Source: Anoplopoma fimbria (lineage: Eukaryota; Chordata; Actinopteri; Perciformes; Anoplopomatidae). Taken from it: a stretch of 64,000 bases of DNA. The notes beneath the pieces were generated by a model. That model was not told where the DNA came from. It was given only the letters and a program-made list of their open reading frames with translations, and searched no databases. Shown in pieces: positions 33,985 through 64,000 of the stretch; within the stretch, counting starts at the first letter, position 1; every line of letters begins with the position of its first letter. The stretch covers positions 6,319,448 to 6,383,447 of the forward strand of contig NC_072453.1 in NCBI RefSeq assembly GCF_027596085.1, in the 5' to 3' direction. The translations under genes were made by a program, and so were the position numbers.

Positions 33985-36344
33985 GTACTCTCTTTGCCTG
34001 TGAGGACCCAGCCACATGGAGGACTGTGTATGGGAAATATTGGGATGTGGTGGAGGCAAAGTCCAAAAGCAAGAAACCTGGAAAGCTGCTGAACCTCGAC
34101 AAGTGGTAAATAATGTTTACCAACAGCAACAGTTACAAAACCACACCCAACTTCCCTGAGTAAGGGATAGATGTGGTAACATTTCACACTTTAGTAAATA
34201 TTGCTTTCAGTATGTTATGTAATTGATTTATCTCTTTGTCATTCAAAATGCATTTCTTGATTTAAGCATCAATGTTCTTTCTTGACCAGGAAATATAAGT
34301 TTGACCAAAACAATCCCAACTCAGGGTCCACTTAAAAGCTTCAGGGGCTTTCAACTGTCTCACAGTGACTTCATCATCGGAGAGGGTTTGCTCAGTTGTA
34401 ATAGACATGGATTTGTTGACATTGGGGCTCAGCAGCTTAATGATTTCATTACAGCACTTTCATGACAGTAATTCTCCTTCATGTAAGTAATCTCTATGGC
34501 AACTGAGAAAACCCCATCTGTTGATGAAGGCCACATGATAAAGTTAAAAAATCTGGAAAAAGCTAGTAAGTGGACCTTGAGTTAGGATTGTTTTGCCACA
34601 ATAAGTTTAGAGTGTCTTTTTTTATAAATGTTGATATAAAAAAGTATTTCTATGCTTATCTTTGTGTTAAATGAACTGAGTTGAATCAAACTTTTGACTT
34701 GAGAATAACTTTAAAGGTAACTGAGTCTAACCTGCGTTTATCTGTGGTCAGGTACCAAGAGGAGCTGCCTACACTCATTTCAAGTCGACCTGACAAACAT
34801 GTCACTCAATCAGAGCTGGTGAAACTGATGGAGTGGAAGCTCACTGTAAGTTATGTCTAGACATTAAATCATTATAATCCCTAGGAGCTTTAACCCACCC
34901 ACAACAAAAGATTTTTTCAAGAAAGATTCCCGCAAACATATAGCTTTGATGGATAGCTATGAAGAGGCACTAGCGCTTACAGAGCATCAGCTGTGTCCTT
35001 GAGTGGCCCTGTGTGCTTTCCTGCAGAGAGGGAAGTTCAGGCCGAGGCTGCAGCAGCTGGTGGCTTCCAACAGTGAGGACACCGTGGAGAAATGCTCCAG
35101 AAAGGCCTTCAGCCTCCTTCCTGATGTGCAGGCAGCGATCACAGAGCTCAGCACCCTGAAAGGAGTAGGCCCAGCCACTGCTTCAGGTTAGCACAGCGTC
35201 TCTATTCTGTTTCTGAAGATACTGTATCGAATCTGCTCTCAGCAAATTGATAAAACCTTAAGAATTCATATTGATAAAACATCTTTGTGATGCCTTTAAA
35301 GCACAAAGTGAAAGCCTTCTCAGTTAGTGCACAGAGCAGTCCTTACACTGGTGGATTGAGTGGCTGGGACTCACTGCTCTGTATAAATAGTTTGTATTCA
35401 CCTCATTGATACACTCAGCATGGCTCAGAGCTGACTGTCCATTTTGTTCCAGCTGTGTTGGCAGCAGGAGCTCCAGAACAGGCTGCATTCATGTCCGATG
35501 AAGCCATGGAGAGTGTACCAGGACTAAAGCCCATCCAATACACAGCCAAGCACTACAGTCTGTACTTGGGCAAAATGGTTGAGTGCACTGAAAAACTAAA
35601 CAAAGGTGAGCTAATGACGGGGACACAAGAGAGGTGTGTGCATCCATTTGGTCAATATAGCACACAAAATATGATGCTACCTATATATAAATGCATTAGT
35701 TTTAGAAGTATTTGCTCACCATCCCCAGGGCCAAGACATTGAGGAGCAGTGCTCAGTTTTTATGCACCACGTATATGAAACAAAATTCAAGAAATATATA
35801 TTTTCTTTTTAAATCAAAGCTTAAAACTTTTGAATTTGCCACTGCCTTTTAGTAAATTAAATTTGGGACTATTAATTCGTAATTTGCACTGTAACTTTTA
35901 TTCTCCTATTTAACCAGTTTTATTCAAACTTTCAGAGTGCCTATAAAAAGTGGAAGATTTCATTTCAGATTTCCTTTCATCAACATTGCATCAAAGGGAA
36001 TTGAATATGGCTTTTTTAAATTTAGACAATTAAATGTGTTTTATATATTTTATTATTTTAGGACACTCTGATTCAAATGTCTTTTTATGTTCATCTGTGT
36101 CAACAAAAAGCTGCATGAGTTCTACTTTGATCCTGATATCTGGCCTCCCCTCTCGTCCTCAGTGGATCAGCAGCAGGACTGGACGCCCCACAGAGTGGAG
36201 TTGTGTTTGTGGGCGTTGACCACAGCCAAACAGCACCAGCTCCCACTTCTAAAGGAAGTTGATGTGAAGGCCAGCAGTGTGAAGGAGAAGCGCTCAGATG
36301 CCGACACTGACCAGAGACCAACAAAGAAGCTCAAAACAAGATAA
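33981..36344 (+). CDS. Helix-hairpin-helix protein, conserved but unnamed
   Basis: Five exons (33981-34105, 34752-34845, 35027-35186, 35453-35605, 36163-36344) join in phase to 237 residues. The N-terminal region has WRTVYGKYWDVVEAK and WYQEELPTLI. A basic helix follows (LMEWKLTRGKFRPRL). The central motif LSTLKGVGPATASAVLAAG is a classic helix-hairpin-helix (hG-h-G-P), used by DNA-glycosylase/endonuclease III relatives to grip the DNA backbone. No catalytic lysine/aspartate pair or iron-sulphur cysteines are evident, so it is probably a binding rather than a cleaving protein. The C-terminus is basic (RPTKKLKTR) and may be a nuclear signal. I recall similar uncharacterised proteins in invertebrates and fungi but no human gene symbol. 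It diverges from wdr24. A polyadenylation signal lies near 36426. Confidence 0.85.
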
Positions 36345-39300
36345 AAAAAAAATCTTGCACAGTACTTTTTTTACATTAAACTTGCTTTATTGTTTGTCAG
36401 TTGTTTTTTTTGTCATTTTCCAAAATAATAAAGTATTTTATATCAAATGGAGTATATTGAGTATTTGCATTTTTTTGTTTGGTGTCATGTAGTTCAGTCA
36501 TACAGTTGTAATTTGCAGCACAATGAGCGGTATGACGTTGCCACAGTATTGTTCTTTATTTATAGTTTCTAAATTAAAGCAAAGTACAATGAACAGTACA
36601 AAATAAAACAAAATATATTCAATATATACAATATAAAATGGTTCCGTTCAGAACATTTAAAAAGTACAATAGATTGTGAAATAATTAATGAGGACTTTGA
36701 TATAAATTATCCATATGTAAATTTAGTTTTCCTTTAGTTTCCTCATGACTGAGAAAAATAGCTTCTGCTTTTTCTTTTTGTAAACACTGTGTTGGTACAA
36801 CCTCTTGTCTAGTCTGAGAGATTGGACCTCGTAAGATTGGCACCATTTTTATCGATACAAGTAAGCAGCTCATGAAAAACTACCACAGCAGCACAGATAT
36901 TACTCTTTTTTTTTTTAAATTCTTAACCTTCAGAGGGAAACGACCCATATTAAGAAACTTCCTGTTGATATTTGCATGACACCGAGTTTTTGGAAACATG
37001 AAAAGAATCCGTACCAAACTAGAAACTGGGTAACCAAGTCTTTAGCAATGTTCTCTGTTCCAAACCAGATAATATACCCTCATCTCCAGAAAGAAACCCT
37101 GAAAGCTGTTACAGACAAACTCCCTTATGCTTGTTTCTAGCTATGGTAGATAGAAGCAGTGTTCAATCATTAAGGTTCAATACTGTAGACTTGACTTTTT
37201 TAGCATAACGGATAGTTGTTGAACTATGACAACCATGTTTAGTCTACACTGGCCCGTCCTGTTCATGTTGTTTAATTCAATTTAAAAAAATGTTAATGCA
37301 TTAATATCCAGGATATTTTGAGAACTAAAGCCAACGTCTGTACATTTGGAGGCCTTGGAACGCCAAACTAGCATTTCAGCTTTAAACGTCTTTGTTGTAA
37401 GAACAATTCCATCTCCGGAGCTACAGTGGCCTGATTTACCTGCAAAGTCATGCAGTGAGATATATATCTAAGTAGCAATAAACACTAAGAAAAGGCAACC
37501 TGGCCGGCTTGTTGGTGAGTAGCACTTCTGAGCAGCTACTGGATATACTAACAATATCAATGTTATTTATGGATTCTGTGCATGATTATGTAAAACAATA
37601 CACCACACAGCTGACAGCTAAGCAGCCTTTCTGCCCCGTGCTTATGTACGATAACAAGGCATTGGGCATAACAGCACAATGGATTGGCATAGGGAGGTAA
37701 AAAAGCATTGACGAATGTTTATGGCAGTAGAGAATATGGCACATGGCAATGTCAGTTAACTACGTCATAATAAGTGCAAAAAGAAAAGCCCACATTTGAC
37801 AAAATACAGGAACAGGAAATATGAAACAGCAGAGAAATGTCAAGTATGTTGCATTTTTGAATCAGACGAGCACAGAAATGAACAGTAGCTAGTGTGCAGT
37901 CACACCAATAGGGGTTCACGTATAAATGAGAGTCACACAAGTTGGCACTGACCTTTTAACATCACCTCGTATCGCAGTCATGGCTGTATATAAAAACCAA
38001 TCAAGAGGGGGCGTGTGGAGTACACAAAGTGATGGATCACATGTTATTGATAGTCTGCCCCTATTCAGCTCATGCCATCTCTCACCAAGCTTTTCTTATA
38101 CTGTTGAAAACAAATGTGTCACTCAAAAGGCAGCAATTAAATCAACATCATGCAGCCTGTCACATCCACTTATTGAAGGAAGATATCCTGTTTACGTTCT
38201 AGCTTTGGGCTCCTGTGTATCCCCGCAACAACCATGCATCATCCTGACACTGGGGGGAGGGGGGGATTGTGACATGGGCACGTACGCTGCTGAGGTTTTA
38301 TGAAGAATGCGGACACTGTTGTTTCTGCTGTCCCGCTATCCCTCACAGACCATAAACTGCCACATTCTGTCAAGCCAGATTATGTGAGTCAGGCCTCAAT
38401 CACTCATTTCCTTTAAGATGCTGTATGAGTGCAGGAGGATGCTTGTATCAGAGAGGAGGGGGCATATTTTAGGATGTTTTGGTACTGGGAGATTCAGCTT
38501 AACTACTCCTGAAAAGTTTCCGATGCACCTGGTTATTTAAGATACACGCACTGCTCATTTTATCTTCTGTTTATGAGGCTATTGTCTGCTTTTTTCAGAA
38601 GATATTTAATAATAATAATAATAATAAACCAAACACCGGCCATTTCACTTTGTCTGAGGAGTGCTAAGTTGAGTATCTTTTTTGGGGCAACAAGAATTAA
38701 CTTTGCTTTACTTCCAGGAGGGGTAATATTCACAGTTAATGTGAAAAAACATGGCCATTTACTAGCCCTTTTTACAACCCTTTTGGGTTCGTATGATTTT
38801 TCAGTTAAAGAGGCACATTAACCTCCTCTCAGGCATCCTCTTTATCCTCATTATAGGCCAACAGGATATGTATGCATTATTCATCGACGCATCTTTGCTA
38901 TACCAAGCAATACTATTTCCAAGTAAGCACAAGAGTTTCTATCAAGGATCCATTACTGCCATGTATTGGCTGATCTTTTCTTTTTTAATGCATCTGAAAA
39001 TGGCTTTTTGTCTGGCTATTTCATGCGGATTTCCTCATTTAACACAGAGTCTTCTGTTACTTCTGACAGTTTCATGTGGAAGCAAACGCTGAGGACTGTA
39101 TTTATGACCAGCTATCAAAATTGGCAAATGTACAACATTTTTTCCCCAGGCAGCCAACGGACATTCAAATGAATTATTGATTGAAAGACTGAAAAATGGA
39201 ACGTAACATGAGTAAGTGTAATCGCTATCCTGGCCTCAGCTCTCCAAAAAGCTTGAATCACTCTGGAGATAATGTAAGACAGGAGCTCTGGCCATAATTT

Positions 39301-40071
39301 GTTATTTGCAAAAGAAGAGCTGCAGCGAGGCATCTGCGCCCTGCAAGGGAGAGTTTGGAGATGTGGGCAAAAGTTGCATTGACTACAAACAAGTTGTAAA
39401 ATGAGTCTCGCTACATGAAAATATCTCAAACAGTCCAGAGTTTCAAAGGCTCGTACTTGCACAGTTTGTCTTCTTTCACCTCACCTGTTGAATATTCACA
39501 ATGAAGAAATCATGTTTGATTACAGTAAAAAATGAAGCTTCACTGTAGATACCAACAAACTTCTTCCTCTTTTTTACCCTCTCCAATTGGTTCTTTCTAT
39601 GGCTTATTTTGTAAAGCACTAAAGATTTATAAAATCAAGCTATAGTCAGTGGTGGTCATCTAACAAACCAGGGGATTTTGCCACATAGACTTTTCCGAGG
39701 ATCAAAGCCATACAGGAGATATCAGAAGAACAACAATCATAGCATTGATTTTGCACCATTTGAAACTTTTCTCTCTTCCCTCTCAAAGAGGAAAAAAAAT
39801 ACAAATAAATATACTCTTAGTTATGAACATACATTATACACATCCACTATCAAATGGAAAAACAGGGACAACTTAATAACACCTTTTTTTTTCTTTATAG
39901 GTACATTCCTTTACAAAAGTATACAGTCCCTAAGAATGAGAAACTGAGGTATTGACTGGGCCCGACAGAGAGACCCCAATGCCCTTTGGGACACAAAGGT
40001 CAGAGGTCAGGTGATGACGCATCCATGTCCTCCCCAGTTCAGTCTGTCAGAGCGAGAACAGGCAGAGGCCA

Positions 40072-40074
<3 letters not shown>

Positions 40075-40136
<62 letters not shown>
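40075..40136. repeat. (TG)n microsatellite
   Basis: About 31 TG units, in the likely rhbdl1 3' UTR. Confidence 0.95.
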
Positions 40137-40137
<1 letters not shown>

Positions 40138-41535
40138 TGTCTTCTCTTCAGTTTGTCCACGTTGACCTACTGAATCAGGCAGTTGCTGCTCTCAAAGACA
40201 AAGGGGAGAAGTGTTTGTGTTTGTGTGTTTGTGTGTCCTTGTCTCGCTGAGATCCACAGAGCATGACATGGCATATTTTACAAGGTGCGCCTAGCAAGTT
40301 GGTGGTTAGATTGACACAGCAAAAAGGAGAAGTTCACTCTCTTAAGTAATGACCATCCAGGAAACTTCAGCGATCCCTCACTCATGAGCTTCTTTTTCTT
40401 TTCTCTCCTGTCACGCGGTCACTTTGATTTCCCATCTTTATGTTTTTGTCTATGTTGTGTGAACTATGAGTCTGTATCCACAGTGTAGGTATTATGTCTT
40501 GGAAAAATCATTAAAAAGCACATGTCTTCTAATTTGATAAGACCCCATGAAATGAAAATGACAGTGATGCCTCTAACCTTAAGGTACTTGAATATGACAG
40601 GATCCACGTAAATCTTTAAAACTTTTTCCTCCATTCTTCCTACAACTGCTCTGGGAAAGCCTCTGTACTGCAAAGAATTTTGAGTGAGATTTTATAATCG
40701 GCCAGGAGATCCTGCTCAGCAGCGCAATTTCAATAAAAAGTTCTGTTAGTTGCGTTTTATTTCAATCGGTGTAAAAAGTAGTCCCTGTGAGTAGCAGCAG
40801 GGCTGTGAATTCAAAAATTCATATCAGCAATCATACTTCATTGGTGCTGCTGTAATTTTGTATTGCTGCCCCCGGAGATAAATTTGGTCTTCTTGAAATT
40901 TTCCTTTAATTTTTCATTTAAAGCAGTTGCAGCTCTGATTTGTAGCACAAATTCAAATTGCACAGATTTAGGCATCAAATCTGCTTAAGTCATACGAGCA
41001 CTACGAGCACATTGCTGCAGCTGATGCTGATCTCTGACCTTCATGAAAGACAGAACATCACTCATAGCGAGTGATCAGCATTGTCACCGCCACAACACAA
41101 CATACACTTCCTGTCCCCCCCTTTAATTCCCTTTCCTTTTCATCACAGGCATCTGTCATCAACCCAGATTCTTCTTTCCATAAATGAAAGACGCACTTTA
41201 AGAAACAATTGATGAAAAAACGTTAAATCAAAGTTTAGTGCTGGTAATGTGGATGAGTTTTCGACATATAGATAAAAAGTTATAATGCTATTCAAAATGG
41301 ATCTGAGGGATTTTCACCTGTACTTGTTGCTACTGTAATCCCTCTTTAATAAAAGAGACATATTTCTTTGATTTGCAAAGTATCTGTAAAAAAGGATTCT
41401 TGGTCGATTTTTGTTTTAAATGATTTCATATCATTTCATTTTGGGCTAACTTGAGAGTAAATGCTAACTATGATCAAAGGGGAACCTTTGTTTGGAGCAG
41501 GGTTGTAGTCCGTGTGTATGTGGACGAGGGCCTAT

Positions 41536-41548
41536 GGGGGGGGGGGGG
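41536..41548 (-). repeat. Poly(C) tract in rhbdl1 mRNA just after the stop
   Basis: Thirteen G on the + strand, so thirteen C in the transcript, six bases after the rhbdl1 stop codon. Confidence 0.85.
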
Positions 41549-41554
41549 CCTTCA

Positions 41555-60789
<19,235 letters not shown>

Positions 60790-63700
60790 CTGAGGAGAGG
60801 GTGAAAAAACATGCATTTATTAATCTCAAGAGTTCAGTGCAATTTCCTGTGGGCAAATGCTTGGATTTGTTTTCAAAATAAGACTTATGGGAATCTGTTA
60901 ACTTACTTCTACCAAGATACATTTTCACTTTATTTATGACATTATGATTGGCGCTATATAGATAAAAATGTAATATTAATATAACATTTTGGGGGAAAAT
61001 GGCTTATTTGCTTTCTCGCTGAGGGTGAGATGAGAAGGTCAAAACCACTTTCTTTTCCACAACTGGCAATCTCTTGATTTATCTTAACATAAAGACTGGG
61101 AACAAGGAGGGACAGTTAAACCGGCTCTCTCCAAAGTTAATAAACCAGTACCTCTAAAACTCGCTAACTAATAAATTCAATTTTGTTTAACTTCTCAACG
61201 TCTTGACTGTGAGGTTGAGATTGGCAGGCAGTTACTTCTAGGTCAAGTAATAGTCCCATGATTGGCATATAAACTCTGTTCAACTACAGCTTGTTGTTTT
61301 TATGCTTTGACTTTTGTACAGATTAAACATTCAAGATATTACATTTTATTTAGTGAGCTTCAGAGGTGCTGGTCGTGGATTTTCTTTTACCTTTGGACAG
61401 AGCACGGCTAAGTCAGCTAAACCAACTGCTGAAGCCCTATATTTACCAGATATTTGTATCAATCTTCTTACCTATCTCTCAGCAAGAGAGCAAATGAGCG
61501 TATTTCTCAAGAAAACATGAGAAACATTTGTTTGAGCTGACAGAATAGTTCATTGTGACTTCAAGGAAACAGCAGAAGGCTCATTCCCTGTATGTTTTGT
61601 TGATGACTAAACGTTTTTTTTGCGATAAACTCAAGTTGTTTTCATGAGCATCACTGTCGGCAGCTGGAGACACCTTACCAGGATGAACAGATCTCATCAT
61701 CGCCTGCTGCTGAATTTTTCATTTTAGCAATTAAATCCAGAACTTTCTTCAAGCTAAGTGGATCACACATCCGTAAATGAAGAAAAGCTACTTTTCATAT
61801 AAAATGAGGGAAGCTCATCAATGTGACTAATCGTCAACATTCATAAAGTACGGATTTCAAAAGGGATAGCATGACAGTTTATGTGAGTTCTACTTTTATA
61901 ATCAAGTAAAGGGAAATAAATGACAGTCTTTTTCGTTAAGAACGTATTATGTTGTTCTGATGTTGTTCAGAGGTGCCAATGAATAGTGAAGTTTCTCTTT
62001 TAGTATTCATGTTTAATGGTTGTATTTCTTTTGCACGTCTTGCACATTGTTGCATTCATTTTATGTATTTTTAATAGTAATTCAGGTGTGACTTCAAAGT
62101 CAATCATTTATTCAGAATAAAAATAAACAAAAATGGCTATAAACAGTTTCTCACACAAAAATATTAATCAGGACCTTAATAATCCAGAAAGTAGGAGGAA
62201 AAAACCTTAGTGCTTGATAAGCGGGGGAACATAGTCAATTTTATTCAACTGATGTTGGACATAAAATGTCATTTTTCCTGCATATCTCAGCAGAAATTAA
62301 AATATTAATATAAAAGCCATGTTACATGTATAAACAACTGGTGATTTTCTTTCTTTTTTTGCTTCGAGAGAAATGACAGAACCGCAGCTGAATATTCATG
62401 GCTGATAAGAACCTTAAATAATGTAAAAGTGTTTTTGATTTAGACAGAATGTAAGCGTGACTGCCGGCAGAATTGATTGCAGCTCAGACACCACAACAAA
62501 TGGGCTGTCGGGGTGATTTTGCCCTTGAAAAGCGAATCTTTGTCAAGAGGAACTATTCCGTGAAAAGAGAAAGTCTGTGAGTATGTATCCATGTTATCAC
62601 AGACTCCAGGTTTGCTTAGTGAGCAGGAGCTCTGCAGCAGCCTGCAGGTCATCGGTACCACCTCTTGATAAGTTCTTTATTGGGGCTTAGGATGAAAACT
62701 ATCCTAATGCCACTATTTGACAGCCGAGGCAAATAACTGTCTGGATAGCGACACAGAGGGTTCTTTTCCCCCAGAATTACAACTGAAAATACTAGACCAG
62801 CCAACATAGCAGGAATCTTTAACAGATATCTGCAATTCCTTATAGAAAACCAGCTTGCATGCTTCCCAGGTAAGATTTACTTCAAGGCTGATGCTCAGTG
62901 GCAATGCCAGATGCCTGAAGTCTCCTGTGTAGCTAAAACAATACAGCTCCGTTGAGGACAACTGGCTTACTATGCAAGTATGCTTCAATCAAAATATGTG
63001 CTATAATGTGATGTGACACTTTATGAAATTTAGCTTCTTGGAAAAGCAGTGAAGGAGGAAAAATAGGGCATGTGGGCAGCAGCTGTAAATGGTAACAGTA
63101 TAAACCTACAACAGCAAACCTTATGTATAGGTTTCTAATAATAGTAACCTTAGACAACATGGCATCCTCATATGTGTGATGAAACTTCCAGAGGGGGGCC
63201 TGTAGGAAGTACAACCTGCTATTAAAGTACCAGATTCTTAATTCATTAGCCAAGTCCTGCTGCTTGTAGACTCATTATATGTAGACAAAGCAGGGGGCAC
63301 AGTGAAGGAAACTGTGGGTCAATATCTTTAAAAGCTAATGAGCTGAATATACTGAAGGACAAAGACTGTAAATAAATGAGCAAATAATAAAGAAGTAATG
63401 AACAGATTGCTCCACAAAAAGGCCGGCAGCTTTTTCTTTGCCATTTTAAGAAATCGCTAAGGAAAAAAGAAACAAAAACGTGCTAATCCCTGGTGGAAGT
63501 TAGCAGAGCAGGAAGTGGTTACTACCCTAACAGTGGGTAATTATGACACTAGTGGTTGTACAGTGAGGGTGTGAGGGGTCTGTTGCACAATGATAACCAG
63601 AACCATGTTGAGCTGGGCTGCTGGCTCTCCCGCAGATGGATGGGATGCATATTTAGTATGGAAATCAGGCCTGGAAAATGCAATTATACTATACTTGAGG

Positions 63701-64000
63701 CAGGGAGTGAAAGCAAAAGAAGAGGAGCAGAGGGACATGAGAAGGCAGAGAGGTAGAAATGAAGACGGGAAGATGAGATGCCTGCCTGGGTGAGCTTGAT
63801 ACTCCACCAATGGACAGTGAAGACGATACAGCTCTTTTGTCATTTTAAATATCTTTACAATGAAAAAGAGTAAGTGTGTTTAAATGAAGAAAAAAGGTGG
63901 AATAGAGAGAGGTTAAGGGACTTAAATATAATTGTGTTTTCTTCCTCTGTTAGCTTTCTTCTCGAATTAAAGTCTCTGTTTTCTGAATTTATTTCATCTG
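60790..64000. other. Upstream flank or intron of rhbdl1
   Basis: Apart from the repeat copy at 61010 I find no exon on either strand. The remaining rhbdl1 5' exons should lie beyond the right edge. The open frames at 62933-63253 and 63541-63843 (minus) show no family resemblance. Confidence 0.5.
61010..61215 (+). mobile_element. Dispersed fish repeat, copy 2
   Basis: GCTGAGGGTGAGATGAGAAG, AACATAAAGACTGGGAACAA and CCAGTACCTCTAAAACTCGC correspond to the same repeat as at 41950-42085 and add its 3' part. Divergence is high, so it is old. Confidence 0.55.

Larger units (their letters stand above)
36345..41554. other. Convergent 3' region: HhH gene end and possible long rhbdl1 3' UTR
   Basis: AATAAA near 36426 ends the + strand gene. 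Minus-strand AATAAA candidates lie near 40757 and 36553. If the second is used, rhbdl1 would have a 3' UTR of about 5 kb that nearly touches the other transcript. No splice-supported coding exon is found. Simple repeats occur near 38610 (AATn) and 40075. Confidence 0.4.

Noticed and set aside
36087..36162. Extension MFICVNKKLH upstream of the last exon of the HhH gene
   Set aside because: It contains the pyrimidine tract and acceptor (CTCGTCCTCAG); the phase from exon 4 fits only the start at 36163.
62933..63843. Minus-strand open frames at the right edge as rhbdl1 5' exons
   Set aside because: They lack EF-hand-like residues and the splice phase needed to join 60789.

Overview
The window is nuclear DNA from a ray-finned fish, most likely a percomorph teleost. 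Genes are split by short GT-AG introns, the intergenic DNA is AT-rich, long (TG)n tracts are frequent, and fish-type tRNA-SINE and LINE relics are present. All gene names come from my memory of vertebrate protein families; no database search was run. Exon borders were placed by hand from splice consensus, reading phase and family alignment from memory.

Layout, left to right. (1) Positions 3-267 hold the last two exons of an unidentified + strand gene. (2) c7orf50 (cholesin) runs on the minus strand from 9873 to 1307. Its 6.3-kb intron holds two + strand receptors: a divergent orphan 7TM protein (4313-5753) and gper1 (8058-9107). (3) uqcc4/ccsmst1 (+) and an intron-containing histone H3.3 gene (-) converge. 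(4) The c8orf33 homologue (+) is followed by anks3 (+), with a dead LINE reverse-transcriptase fragment just before anks3. (5) wdr24 (-) converges with anks3 and diverges from a helix-hairpin-helix protein gene (+) that I cannot name. (6) The right 22 kb belongs to rhbdl1 (-). Six of its exons are seen, separated by long introns full of microsatellites and transposon debris; its 5' end lies to the right of the window.

Shared biology is limited, since this is a vertebrate gene neighbourhood and not an operon. WDR24 belongs to GATOR2 (amino-acid signalling to mTORC1), UQCC4 to mitochondrial complex III assembly, ANKS3 to the ciliary/nephronophthisis network, H3.3 to replication-independent chromatin, and RHBDL1 to the intramembrane serine proteases. 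C7orf50 and GPER1 are neighbours in mammals too (human 7p22.3). WDR24, RHBDL1, ANKS3 and UQCC4 are all on human 16p13.3, so the window joins segments that are separate in human.

The points most worth checking are the orphan receptor, which lacks the DRY and NPxxY motifs and may start on an ATG that ends exon 1; the HhH protein, with a possible upstream ORF whose stop overlaps its start codon; a GC-AG intron in anks3; and repeated F-x-F-x-F motifs in the C8orf33 homologue. I found no obvious novel multi-gene system.
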